A DNA stretch of 54,037 bases, taken from Bryobacterales bacterium. Its GTDB lineage: Bacteria > Acidobacteriota > Terriglobia > Bryobacterales > UBA6623. Position numbers and translations under genes: made by a program. This document shows, piece after piece, positions 1 to 9,170 of the stretch (position 1 is the stretch's first letter; the number at the start of each line of letters is the position of its first letter). The DNA lies in assembly GCA_028819235.1 (NCBI GenBank), contig JAPPMC010000243.1:6999-61035 (forward strand), in the 5' to 3' direction. Under the pieces are notes generated by a model that was given only the letters and a program-made list of their open reading frames with translations, was not told where the DNA came from and did not search any database.

Positions 1-1641
1 CAAAACTTGGGCCCAACCCGCTTTGGGGGGCCCCCGCCCCAAACCGGCCCCCCCCGTTCCCACCTGTGGGGCGCCCACCATAGCGGGGGCTATCTGCTCG
101 ACAGGCCCCGCACGGACCAGATCGTCGCGACGGGCTTCAACCGCAACACCCTTCTGCAGATCGAAGCCGGCACGGACCGGGAGCAGTACCGCGTCGAGAT
201 CGTCTACGACCGCGTCGACACGATGGGCACGGTCTTCCTCGGGCTCTCGGTCGGCTGCGCCCGCTGCCACGATCACAAGTTCGACCCGATCTCGCAACGG
301 GAGTACTTCGGGCTCTACGCGTTCTTCAACAGCACCGACGACTGGGACGATTCCCGCCCGCGCTTCCGCCAGCGTTCGATCAACAACCTGCACGAGGTCC
401 ACGCGCCGCTGCTCGAGTTCGGCTCGCCCGATGAGATCGCGCGTCGCGATGCGATCCGCGCGCAGGTCGAGGCCCTGGAGGACGAGCTGGCCGCCTACCG
501 CAGGAGCGCGAAGCCAGCCAAGGACGACCTCGGCCTGGCCGAGCGCCAACGGCTGATCGACCAGTTGGTGCGCTCGATGCCCCGGATCGACTCGACGATG
601 GTGATGCGCGAGCTCGACGAGCCGCGGGAGACTTTCCTCCACGTGAGCGGGAATTTCCTGAGTCCCGGCGAACGGGTCGAGCCGGGCGCGCTGGCGGCAA
701 TGCATCCGTTCGCGGGCCGACAGGAGCCGAACCGGCTCGACCTGGCGCGTTGGCTGGTCGACCGCGAGAACCCCTTGACGGCGCGCGTCGCGGTCAACCG
801 CATCTGGCAGGAGTATTTCGGTCTTGGAATCGTCGAGACAGAGAACGACTTCGGCACGCAGGGCTCCGCGCCGACTCACCCGGAGCTGCTCGATTGGCTG
901 GCTGTCGAATTCATGGAGCGTGGCTGGAGCCGCAAGGCGATCCACCGGCTGATCCTGAATTCCGCCGCTTACCGGCAGGCGTCCCGTGCCCGGCCAGAGC
1001 TCGAGGAGCGCGATCCCCGGAACCGCCTGCTGGCCCGCCAGAACCGACTGCGCCTCGACGCGGAGATCGTGCGCGACGTCGGCCTCAGCGTCAGCGGGCT
1101 GCTGACGCCCACCATAGGCGGGCCGGGCGCCTACCCGCCGCAGCCAGAGCCCGCGATGCTCGCCAGCCAGCTGAAGAAGACCTGGGAGCCGTCCGAGGAC
1201 GAGGGACGCTACCGCCGGGGCATGTACACCTTTTTCTGGCGTGTCACGCCGCATCCGGCGCTGATGGTCTTCGATCGTCCGGATTCCAATATCGCCTGTA
1301 CCAGGCGCACGCGTTCGAACACGCCGTTGCAGGCCCTGACGCTGCTAAACGACGCGGCCTTCCACGAGTTCTACCAGGCTTTCGCCCGCCGGCTGATCGA
1401 GGTCCCGAGAGACGAACGCATCGGGCGAGCCTTCGAGTTCGCGGTCTCCCGCCGCCCGGAGGCCCGCGAAGCCGCTGTGATCGAGAGGCTGCTGGCCAAC
1501 GAGCGGGATGCACTGCAGACGAAACCGAGAGACGCGAGGCTGCTGGCCGCCGACGGCGCCGAGGATCCGATCGAGCTCGCGGCCTGGACGTCTGTCGCCC
1601 GCACCCTGATGAACACCGACGAATTCATCGTCCGGGAGTGA
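1..1641 (+). CDS. PSD1 / DUF1549–DUF1553 protein, 5'-truncated
   Basis: C-terminal part of a 'planctomycete cytochrome c' type protein (DUF1549 then DUF1553); the gene runs off the left edge of the window. The frame is open from base 1, but recognisable family sequence starts only near base 90 (GYLLDRP…IATGFNRN-like block). A CARCH motif at bases 256–270, inside GCARCHDHKFDPIS, is the conserved CxxCH of DUF1549; whether it binds haem is not established. DUF1553 follows, with the VNRIWQEYFGLGIV and NTPLQALTLLND blocks. The stop lies 4 nt before the DUF1501 gene, the usual pairing of these families in secreted catabolic systems of Planctomycetota, Verrucomicrobiota and Solibacteres. Biochemical role unknown. 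Family call strong; the extreme 5' end is doubtful because bases 1–80 are homopolymer-rich and match nothing expected. Confidence 0.88.
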   Translation, partial: QNLGPTRFGGPPPQTGPPRSHLWGAHHSGGYLLDRPRTDQIVATGFNRNTLLQIEAGTDREQYRVEIVYDRVDTMGTVFLGLSVGCARCHDHKFDPISQREYFGLYAFFNSTDDWDDSRPRFRQRSINNLHEVHAPLLEFGSPDEIARRDAIRAQVEALEDELAAYRRSAKPAKDDLGLAERQRLIDQLVRSMPRIDSTMVMRELDEPRETFLHVSGNFLSPGERVEPGALAAMHPFAGRQEPNRLDLARWLVDRENPLTARVAVNRIWQEYFGLGIVETENDFGTQGSAPTHPELLDWLAVEFMERGWSRKAIHRLILNSAAYRQASRARPELEERDPRNRLLARQNRLRLDAEIVRDVGLSVSGLLTPTIGGPGAYPPQPEPAMLASQLKKTWEPSEDEGRYRRGMYTFFWRVTPHPALMVFDRPDSNIACTRRTRSNTPLQALTLLNDAAFHEFYQAFARRLIEVPRDERIGRAFEFAVSRRPEAREAAVIERLLANERDALQTKPRDARLLAADGAEDPIELAAWTSVARTLMNTDEFIVRE

Positions 1642-1645
1642 GTCC

Positions 1646-3079
1646 ATGAACCTCAAGAGCCACAAGCTGCTAGCCCGCACCCGGCGGCACTTCTTCCGCG
1701 AATGCGGAGTGGGCGTCGGCCGGATCGCTCTCGCGTCTTTGCTGGCCGAGTCGGTCCCGGCGGCGTCGCGCGCCGACGCCAGCCCGCTGGCGCCCAGGAA
1801 GCCTCACTTCGATCCCAAGGCGAAGAGCGTCATCTACCTGTTCATGGCGGGTGCGCCCAGCCAGCTCGACCTGTTCGATGAGAAACCGAAGCTGAACGAG
1901 CTCGACGGGCAGGCGCCTCCGCCATCCCTGATGAAGGGCAAGCGCTTCGCCTTCATGGAGCGGATGAGCGACGCCAAGCTGTTCGGCTCGCCCTGGAAGT
2001 TCAAGTCCTACGGCGAGAGCGGGACGCGCGTCTCGGACCTGCTGCCGAACATCGGCGCCGTGGTCGATGAGATCGCCGTCATCAAGTCCCTGCGGACCGA
2101 GAATTTCAACCACGCTCCGGCGAAGATCTTCGCGCACACCGGCTCCGTCATTGCCGGGCGGCCGAGCCTCGGGGCTTGGGTGACGTACGGCCTCGGCAGC
2201 GAGGCGAACGACCTGCCGGGATTCGTCGTGCTGCAGAGCGGCCCGCGCGGCCCGCGCAACGGCCCGATCATCTGGGGCAGCGGCTTCCTGCCGTCCACCT
2301 ATCAGGCAACGCCCTTTATGCCCGGCCCGGAGCCGATCTTCAACCTCAAGAGCCAGCCCGGCGTCACGCACGAGCGCCAGGGACGCACGTTGCAGGCGAT
2401 TCGGGAACTCAACGAGATGCGGCTCGACGAGACCGGCGACCGCGAGATCGCCACGCGCATCTCGTCCTACGAGATGGCCTACCGCATGCAGACGGGCGGG
2501 ACCGAGCTGATGGACCTGGCGGGCGAGACCGACGCGACCCTCGAGATGTACGGAGCAAAACCCGGCGAGGCGTCGTTCGCGAACAATTGCCTGCTCGCCC
2601 GGCGGCTGGTCGAGCGCGGCGTGCGCTGCGTGCAGCTCTACCACACGGAGTGGGACCACCATCAGAACCTGATCAAGGGGCACCGGAAGTCGGCGGGCGA
2701 GATCGACCGCCCGGCAGCCGCGTTGATTCGCGATCTCAAGCAGCGCGGCCTGCTCGACGAGACCCTTGTGGTCTGGAGCGGGGAATTCGGGAGGACGCCG
2801 ATGGCCGAGGGGGGCATGGCGACGATCGGCCGCAATCACCATATCGACGCCTACACCGGCTGGATGGCCGGCGGCGGTGTCAAGGGCGGCCAGACGGTCG
2901 GCGCGACCGACGAACTCGGCTTCCACATCGTCGAGGACGAGGTCCATGTCCACGACCTGCACGCGACGATCCTGCACCTGATGGGCCTGGACCACGAGCG
3001 GCTTACGTTTCGCTTCCAGGGCCGCGAGTTCCGGCTGACCGACGTGGCGGGCCGGGTTGTCGAGAAGGCCCTGGCCTGA
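1646..3079 (+). CDS. DUF1501 domain-containing protein, Tat-type signal
   Basis: 477-residue DUF1501 protein, a sulfatase/alkaline-phosphatase-like fold family of unknown substrate. The N-terminus has a Tat-like twin arginine (RTRRHFF, residues 11–17) followed by a short hydrophobic stretch ending at alanine-rich residues, so export is likely. The family signature FMAGAPSQLDLFDEKP lies near residues 67–82, and C-terminal blocks WSGEFGRTPMAEGG and NHHIDAYTGWMAGGGVKGG are typical. The ATG follows the DUF1549/DUF1553 stop by 4 nt, so the two genes are translationally linked. Function is inferred only from the persistent partnership with PSD1 proteins, where the pair is thought to act in extracellular degradation. 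Full length for the family. Confidence 0.93.
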   Translation: MNLKSHKLLARTRRHFFRECGVGVGRIALASLLAESVPAASRADASPLAPRKPHFDPKAKSVIYLFMAGAPSQLDLFDEKPKLNELDGQAPPPSLMKGKRFAFMERMSDAKLFGSPWKFKSYGESGTRVSDLLPNIGAVVDEIAVIKSLRTENFNHAPAKIFAHTGSVIAGRPSLGAWVTYGLGSEANDLPGFVVLQSGPRGPRNGPIIWGSGFLPSTYQATPFMPGPEPIFNLKSQPGVTHERQGRTLQAIRELNEMRLDETGDREIATRISSYEMAYRMQTGGTELMDLAGETDATLEMYGAKPGEASFANNCLLARRLVERGVRCVQLYHTEWDHHQNLIKGHRKSAGEIDRPAAALIRDLKQRGLLDETLVVWSGEFGRTPMAEGGMATIGRNHHIDAYTGWMAGGGVKGGQTVGATDELGFHIVEDEVHVHDLHATILHLMGLDHERLTFRFQGREFRLTDVAGRVVEKALA

Positions 3080-3238
3080 GGCTGCGCGATCCTGCGGCTT
3101 GCGTGTCGCGTCCCTTGGCGACAGTCCACGGACCGGGACCGGCGGGCGGGTACGTGGGTGCCTTCGGGAACCGCTGGCGGCACTCATTGCGATCCCGGCC
3201 TGCGGCAATAGAACGATCCCGGGCGGGGTGATCAAGAG

Positions 3239-4603
3239 GTGCGAGTGGACCGGCGGCAGTTCCTGTGCATGACCGCGCTTGCGCTGTCGAGCCCAGCTCA
3301 ATCGCGAACCAGGCCGAACATCCTGCTGGTCGTTGCCGACGACCTGGGTTGGGGCGACGTGAGCATGAACGGTCGCGACAGCTGGCAGACCCCAAACATC
3401 GACCGCTTGGCTCGGGAGGGCACGCGGTTCACGCGCTTCTATTCGGGGGCGGCTGTCTGCAACCCGGCCCGAGCTTGCCTGTTGACCGGGAAGTACGGCA
3501 TTCACAACGGGGTCAAGGGGTACAACGACGATCTGCCGTCGTCGGAGACGACCATCGCCGAGTCGCTCCGGGAACTGGGCTACGACACGGCCCTGTTCGG
3601 CAAGTGGCACCGAGGACAGCGACCCGACGGAGGCCATACCCATCCCGTGGATCAGGGGTGGGACGAGTTTCTCGGATTCGTGACCGCCCGGGAGGCATGG
3701 GAGCATTTCCCCTCGTGGATCCATCACAACCGGGGAAGGGTGGACGCCTCCGGCTTCGCATCCGACATCTTTGCGGATGCAGCGATCGAGTTCATCGCGA
3801 GAAGGCGCGACCATCCGTTCTTCGTCTACCTGGCCTTCACCGAACCCCACAGCTGGATCGAGGCGCCGGAGAGCGAGGTCGCGAAGTTCCGCGGCAAGTT
3901 CGACGAAGCGGACTTGGGCGAGCCGTACAACGCGCGATACGCCGCGATGATCACCAAGATGGACGAGAGCCTGGGGCGGGTCCTCGACGCTCTGGACCGT
4001 GAGGGCCTAAGCGACGACACGCTGGTGATCTTCACCAGCGATCAGGGAGCGACGTTCGAACCGCAGAACGAGGGCGCCTCGTTCTACCACGACAGCAACG
4101 CTCCATTGCGGGGCCAGAAACGCAGTCTCGAAGAGGGCGGGATCCGCGTGCCGGCAGCGGTTCGCTGGCCGGGGCGGGTCCCGTCCGGCCATACCAGCGA
4201 CGAGGTCGTGCACTTCATCGACCTGCTGCCGACACTGATGGCGGCGGCTGGCGGAGAATCGAAGATTCCGCGCGACGTAGACGGTGCGAACATGCTCGCT
4301 GTGCTCGAAGGGAAGCAAGCCGGCCCGGAGCGGATGCTGTTCTGGGAGTGGGAAGCGGACCAGGGCGAGTCCGGAGCCGATCTCGATAGGCTTCTGATGG
4401 GCAGGCACGCCGTCCGGGGGGTGAAGATGTACGCTGTCATGCGGGGCGACCTGAAGCTGCTGGACATCAACGGCGCGCGATACCTCTACGATGTCGCCCG
4501 GGATCCTTCCGAGCGGCGACCGCTTTCGACCGAATACCCCGAACTGGTCGCGTCCCTGCATGAAGCGCTGCAGGAGTGGAAGGGCACGGACATCACGAAT
4601 TGA
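3239..4603 (+). CDS. Sulfatase, Tat-exported
   Basis: Type I sulfatase of 454 residues. A GTG start is used; the first residues MRVDRRQFLCMTALAL form a compact Tat signal (RRQFL). Metal-binding DD lies in NILLVVADDLGWGD (residues 27–40). The formylglycine motif CxPxR is CNPAR at residues 74–78, so the enzyme should be active if a maturase (not in this window) exists. Further sulfatase blocks: LFGKWHRG, and the second metal site in TLVIFTSDQG. It probably hydrolyses sulfate esters of a carbohydrate outside the cytoplasm. It lies 159 nt after the DUF1501 gene and 51 nt before an MFS transporter on the same strand, suggesting uptake of the desulfated product. Exact substrate cannot be read from sequence. 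Confidence 0.93.
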   Translation: MRVDRRQFLCMTALALSSPAQSRTRPNILLVVADDLGWGDVSMNGRDSWQTPNIDRLAREGTRFTRFYSGAAVCNPARACLLTGKYGIHNGVKGYNDDLPSSETTIAESLRELGYDTALFGKWHRGQRPDGGHTHPVDQGWDEFLGFVTAREAWEHFPSWIHHNRGRVDASGFASDIFADAAIEFIARRRDHPFFVYLAFTEPHSWIEAPESEVAKFRGKFDEADLGEPYNARYAAMITKMDESLGRVLDALDREGLSDDTLVIFTSDQGATFEPQNEGASFYHDSNAPLRGQKRSLEEGGIRVPAAVRWPGRVPSGHTSDEVVHFIDLLPTLMAAAGGESKIPRDVDGANMLAVLEGKQAGPERMLFWEWEADQGESGADLDRLLMGRHAVRGVKMYAVMRGDLKLLDINGARYLYDVARDPSERRPLSTEYPELVASLHEALQEWKGTDITN

Positions 4604-4654
4604 CCGCTAAAGGCCCAACCGCTGGCCGCGAGGCCGGCATCCCGGGAAGAGACC

Positions 4655-6028
4655 GTGCGGAAGCCCGCCTCCCGGCAAGCGATGATGTCTGGAGCAGCAA
4701 CGAACATGACCGCCTTGCCGTGGAAGGTGCCTGAACGAGACACAAACCTCCGTAGTCGAGCGCGCAAGGCCCGACCGAGCCGAGTCCGCCATGGGGTCGT
4801 CGCATTCGCCGTAGTGCTGTCGGTCATCACCTACATTGACCGCGTCGCACTCTCGCAGGCGGCCCCGGCCGTGGCCTCTGATCTGGGCCTGACGCAGGTC
4901 GAAATGGGCTGGGCGTTCTCGGCGTTCGGCTTCGCGTACTTTCTCTTCCAGGTGCCCGGAGGGTGGTTCAGCGACCGCTTCGGGCCCCGCCGGGTCCTGA
5001 CGGGGATCGTGGTCTGGTGGTCCGTGTTCACCGCGGCGACGGGCTGGGCCTGGAACCAGGCCTCGCTCGTGGCTTCGCGATTCCTTTTCGGAGTGGGCCA
5101 GGGCGGCGGCTTCCCTGTGCTGACGAAGACGTTCGCGATCTGGCTGCCCCCGGCCGAACGCGTTCGCGCCCAAGGGATCATGTGGCTGAGCGCCCGCTGG
5201 GGAGGGGCCTTCACTCCGCTTCTGGTTGTCTTCCTGCTGCAGCACCTGACCTGGCGCGGGGCCTTCGGGATCTTCGGGCTGCTTGGAATTTTCTGGGCGC
5301 TGGTGTTCTTCCGATGGTTCCGCGATACGCCTGCAAGGCATCCCCGGGTGAATCCCGAGGAACTTGCCATCCTGCCGTCCCCTGCCGAGGCCGGCGTCCG
5401 GAGCGACGCCGGGCGGGTGCCGTGGGCGGTCGTCGTCCGGTCCCGCACGGTCTGGGCGTTGTGGCTGCAGTACTACTGCCTGTCTCACGGCTGGTACTTC
5501 TACATCACGTGGCTGCCGACCTACCTGATGGAAGCGCGCGGCGTGTCGCTTCAGGAATCCGCGGTCCTGGCCGGACTGCCTCTGTTCTTCGGCGGAATAG
5601 GCTCGGTCTCAACCGGGTTCCTCATCGGCATCCTGCAGCGGATGGGGTGGACGGCACCAGCCGCGCGCCGCCTGGTTTCCGGAGCCGGCTGCGTGATTGC
5701 CGGGGCCATGCTCGCGGCCTCCGTTCACGTGGTCTCGCCGGTCGTCGCGATGTTGCTGATGGGTCTGGCGAGCTTCGCGAACGATTTGGCCGTGCCGCCC
5801 GGCTGGGCAACTTGCATGGATGTGGGCGGTCGGTTCGCCGGCACCCTTTCCGGCACGATGAACGCCGCCGGGAACATCGCCGCATTCGTGGCGCCTGCGT
5901 TCGTCGCCTACCTGCTGGCCTGGACGGGTCAGGACTGGAATCTCACGTTCTACGTGTCCGCTGGAATCTACTGCATGGGAGCGGTTTTCTGGAGTCTCAT
6001 CGATCCAGCGGACACGCTCGAACCGTAG
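4655..6028 (+). CDS. MFS transporter, anion:cation symporter (ACS) family
   Basis: Major facilitator with about 12 membrane segments over 457 residues. The first is VVAFAVVLSVITYIDRVALS near residue 50, and the loop 2–3 signature GWFSDRFGPRR lies near residues 103–113. Resemblance is to the ACS subfamily (hexuronate, glucarate, tartrate carriers), so an organic or sugar acid is the likely cargo. A GTG start is listed; ATG codons at 4682 and 4685 are in frame and equally plausible, which would remove a charged N-terminal extension. It sits directly downstream of the sulfatase and is the last gene of this catabolic run; the next gene is an unrelated transposase-like remnant. Confidence 0.9.
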   Translation: MRKPASRQAMMSGAATNMTALPWKVPERDTNLRSRARKARPSRVRHGVVAFAVVLSVITYIDRVALSQAAPAVASDLGLTQVEMGWAFSAFGFAYFLFQVPGGWFSDRFGPRRVLTGIVVWWSVFTAATGWAWNQASLVASRFLFGVGQGGGFPVLTKTFAIWLPPAERVRAQGIMWLSARWGGAFTPLLVVFLLQHLTWRGAFGIFGLLGIFWALVFFRWFRDTPARHPRVNPEELAILPSPAEAGVRSDAGRVPWAVVVRSRTVWALWLQYYCLSHGWYFYITWLPTYLMEARGVSLQESAVLAGLPLFFGGIGSVSTGFLIGILQRMGWTAPAARRLVSGAGCVIAGAMLAASVHVVSPVVAMLLMGLASFANDLAVPPGWATCMDVGGRFAGTLSGTMNAAGNIAAFVAPAFVAYLLAWTGQDWNLTFYVSAGIYCMGAVFWSLIDPADTLEP

Positions 6029-6043
6029 GGCCGGCAGCCACAC

Positions 6044-7705
6044 GTGACCGGGCGCGTGCGGTCGCCGATGCGGATTCGGTCAACGTCCCGACAACCTCTC
6101 ACCGGCGGTTGCGGGACGGCACCAGTCCGCGAGACCGGATTCGAGAGCGATGAGAACTGCTTGCACCACCTTGTACCGGAGGTGGCCATTGCTCCGGAAC
6201 GACCTGTGCGTGGTCGTTCGCCGGTTCTGATGGTCACTGCGTCCGTTCAGGACCTGGCAGCACGGCCAAACTCCGATGCGACGCCGCTGCCGCACGGCTA
6301 CCCCCTGCATGTCGACGCGACTTGCGACAAGGTCCGGGGCGGACTGTGCCTGTGCCTTGACGGCTGGCGTGGCTGGGTCCTGCATGCTGCCAGGATCCGT
6401 TCTGAGAGCGCCGGCGAGATGGGCGCGGCCATCGCGACCGCCCTGGCCTTGTTCGGCGACCCCGTCGCCTTCATGCGCGATCTCGGCGCCGCCGTCGCCA
6501 AGGCCGTCGCCGACTGCCGCCCGCCGCACATTCCCGATTTGGTGTGCCAATTCCACTTCCTCGCCGGTCTCGGTCGCAAGCTTCACAAGGCCGACCACGC
6601 CGCCCTCGGCCGCTCCTTGGCCCACTTCCGGGTCCGCAGTGGCCTGCGCGCCTTGCTGCGCTCGCTGCCGCAGCAAGCTTTGGGCACGGCCGCCGACCGC
6701 GACCGGGACCTGCCGGCACTGCTGCTGTGGGTCTTGGAAGGAGACGGCCACAAGCAGCCCGCCTTCCCCTTCGGCCTCCCGCGCTGGGACTTCCTGCGAC
6801 GCTGCTGCCAGTTCGAGGAGCTGGCCCGCCAGCTCCTGCCCCTGCCCCGTTCCCGGTGCGAGCGCAGCATCCTCCGCCAAGCCGCCTCGGTGCTGGAACC
6901 GGCGCTCGAGCCGGCCTTCGGCATGCCGGCCCTTGCCGTGCGCCTCGAACGCAGCCAGAGCGTGTTTCAAGAGCTGCGGGACCTGCTGCGCCTGCCCCAC
7001 GACGCGCTACGGGGGCGCCAAGCCCCCTCGCCGGCCTGCCCGCGCACAGCCGCAGCCTTGCTGGAGTCGATGCCCGCACGCCTGCAAGCTCACCGCGACG
7101 CCCTCCGCCAGCGCATCAAGGCGCTTCCGGACCGTCCGGGCGACGCTACTCCCGTGCCCGAGGCGATCGTGCTGCAGTACCTGAAGCGCTACCAGGACGG
7201 ACTGTGCGGGCATCCCGTCGCTCGCGACGAGGCGGGCCGCATAGTGGCCGTCGTCGAACGCACCAACAACCCTCCCGAGCAGTTCTTCTCCCAAGCCAAG
7301 CGCCGTCTGCGCCGACGCGTGGGGCGCGCCAACCTGGGCCGGGACATGCAGGACCAGCCGGCCCAAGTTGCCTTGGCTGCCAACCTGCTCGATGAACACT
7401 ACGTCCGGATTATGTGCGGCACCTTGGATGGTCTGCCCGCCGCGTTTGCCGAAGTGGACCGCTCCGCCGCCTCCACAGTCAAACCCACCTTGGACCGCAT
7501 GAAGCGGAACTCCCACCTTAGACAGCGCATCCGCCAGTGGGAATCCGAGTCCGCGATTCCCACAACTGCTGCCCCTGAATCCACCATCCATGCACCGTCC
7601 CGGAACGCCTCAGGTACGCCGTCCCCAACGGAATCCAGACGCGGTAGAACTTGGATCCTCTGTGCTTGCTACAAGAAGTCTTCCATACTTCGAGCGCACT
7701 CCTAG
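6044..7705 (+). CDS. Transposase-like DDE (MULE/ISL3-type fold) protein, probably lacking its N-terminus
   Basis: Not a family I can name exactly, but the arrangement fits an RNase H-fold transposase: Asp91 in LHVDATCDK, Asp146 in FMRDLGAA, a CxxH pair (Cys168, His171 in LVCQFHFLAGLGRKLHK), and Glu412 in ERTNNPPEQFF followed by a basic AKRRLRRRVG stretch. The first ~80 residues look like unselected sequence (no domain, odd composition), and the frame begins only 15 nt after the MFS stop, so a DNA-binding N-terminus has probably been deleted. The C-terminal ~50 residues also look non-native. Similar imperfect sequences at 6102–6121 and 7591–7609 (inverted) might be terminal repeats, but support is weak. 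Most likely a dead or non-autonomous insertion-sequence remnant. Confidence 0.5.
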   Translation: MTGRVRSPMRIRSTSRQPLTGGCGTAPVRETGFESDENCLHHLVPEVAIAPERPVRGRSPVLMVTASVQDLAARPNSDATPLPHGYPLHVDATCDKVRGGLCLCLDGWRGWVLHAARIRSESAGEMGAAIATALALFGDPVAFMRDLGAAVAKAVADCRPPHIPDLVCQFHFLAGLGRKLHKADHAALGRSLAHFRVRSGLRALLRSLPQQALGTAADRDRDLPALLLWVLEGDGHKQPAFPFGLPRWDFLRRCCQFEELARQLLPLPRSRCERSILRQAASVLEPALEPAFGMPALAVRLERSQSVFQELRDLLRLPHDALRGRQAPSPACPRTAAALLESMPARLQAHRDALRQRIKALPDRPGDATPVPEAIVLQYLKRYQDGLCGHPVARDEAGRIVAVVERTNNPPEQFFSQAKRRLRRRVGRANLGRDMQDQPAQVALAANLLDEHYVRIMCGTLDGLPAAFAEVDRSAASTVKPTLDRMKRNSHLRQRIRQWESESAIPTTAAPESTIHAPSRNASGTPSPTESRRGRTWILCACYKKSSILRAHS

Positions 7706-7980
7706 TACGAGAGCAAGGCTATTTCACATTTTGGGCAATCCGAGAGGAGGGGCGTACGAGCAGGATTGGACGGCTCGTTGACCGACATGGTCCTTCATAT
7801 GCGAGCTGATCGAGGGCCTATCCACGCCAGTTGCTTGGCAGCTGTTAGCATGGCCTCCGGCCTTGGATCAAAACGAAGCCAATGGGACAATCGGAACCCT
7901 ACGCCACTCGTCCGGCCTCTGACCCGGCTGAATTCCCGACGAACCCGCGCCAGAATAACAGGACCGCCATAAGTTCTCCG

Positions 7981-9015
7981 TTACCGAGCCCTCGAGCGTT
8001 GGATCGAATCCAGCGCGACATCTACAAATTCCGAATTCCATGCTTCCGCCAAGACGGTGGCTTCGTCGAGCCCGCCGATTCTGCCAAGGATAACGCGAGC
8101 GTCGTATGCGTGTCCGCTCCAGGACCAGCGTGCGCATTCAACCAGAGGGACTAGCCCTCTCTCCAGAATCGCCTCTAGGACTAGGGGATCGCGACCCTCT
8201 GAAAGCTCCGACAACAGTGCGACAGACTTTGTGCGGTCCTCCCGAACGCCAGAGGCCAGCAAGTCCACAAACACGGCGTAGGGAATCGGAGCTAGCAACT
8301 CGACTTGCGAGGACGCCAGTACCATCAGCGCCCTGATGGCATTGTTGCGGACGGTCGGGTCTGGATCGAGGGCGCTGTGGGTCAGCGCGCCTATCTGATC
8401 TGCTGAATGGAGACCGTATCCAATCGCATCAACCGCGATCCCTCGATGGCGGGCATTGGAGGACTTGCGAGACACTGCGAACAGTTGCGACGGGTTCCTC
8501 AAGGCGAATTCCCTGATGCGCAGCTCCAGATCCCGGACACCAGCGTCGTGCGAGAGGGGATAGCCAAGAGAGCGGTCTTCCGAGACCAACCCGTCTCCGC
8601 GTGAGACTACTTGCCGAAGCAGTTCCTCATATCGGTCGTACAGGATCACCAGGTCCGCGTCCAGTTCGACCGACTCGGTCGGTTGTTGATTCAGTCGGAC
8701 GCGCGATCCAGAGCCGTCTGCTAGGCCAATGTAAACAATCCGGTTGCCGTCTTCGTCGCAGCAGACCGCGGTAACGTCGGAAGGGCTTCTATCGAGCAAT
8801 CCTTCCAGTGTCGACCTCAGGAGCTGGTTGGTTTCGCTTGTCCAGTGGTCACCGGGTCGAATTGGGAGACTCTGGCGTATCTGATCGATGTCTACGCCTG
8901 TATACGCGAAGAAATCGATGGCGCGGATGGTAGGTTGGGCCGCACACGCAGCTACCGTGAAGAGTGACGCTACCAATCGCGAGACGACAACACCCGTTGT
9001 CGTGCACTCCCTCAC
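7981..9015 (-). CDS. Secreted HEAT-like repeat protein
   Basis: 344 residues from a GTG start. Residues 1–27 look like a signal peptide, possibly a lipoprotein signal (VAAC at 21–24). The mature N-terminus reads IRAIDFFAYTGVDIDQIRQSLP…GD, which resembles a POTRA-like opening often found in secreted acidobacterial proteins. The second half contains alpha-helical repeats with HEAT character (ALDPDPTVRNNAIRALMVLA; later helices of similar length), so a protein-binding scaffold is likely. No catalytic motif is seen. It stands alone: its 5' side faces an intergenic gap and its 3' side the transposase remnant. Function unknown; call rests on fold-level pattern only. Confidence 0.7.
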   Translation of the reverse strand: MRECTTTGVVVSRLVASLFTVAACAAQPTIRAIDFFAYTGVDIDQIRQSLPIRPGDHWTSETNQLLRSTLEGLLDRSPSDVTAVCCDEDGNRIVYIGLADGSGSRVRLNQQPTESVELDADLVILYDRYEELLRQVVSRGDGLVSEDRSLGYPLSHDAGVRDLELRIREFALRNPSQLFAVSRKSSNARHRGIAVDAIGYGLHSADQIGALTHSALDPDPTVRNNAIRALMVLASSQVELLAPIPYAVFVDLLASGVREDRTKSVALLSELSEGRDPLVLEAILERGLVPLVECARWSWSGHAYDARVILGRIGGLDEATVLAEAWNSEFVDVALDSIQRSRAR

Positions 9016-9170
9016 GAAGCCACCGTGCGCTCATCCTATCACTCGCAACGTCCGGGCCGGAGTGGAGCCCGAACGCGACGGGCACGCCTCTCTTGACCTG
9101 AGATGCCCGATTGCAGTTGATGCCGGCTCTCACGTCTTGTGGAGTCGCTAGGAACGGTTCCGAGGGCCTG

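Noticed and set aside
1670..3850. Very long open frame on the minus strand opposite the DUF1501 gene
   Set aside because: GC-rich antisense shadow; the plus-strand genes have clear family motifs and the antisense protein shows none.
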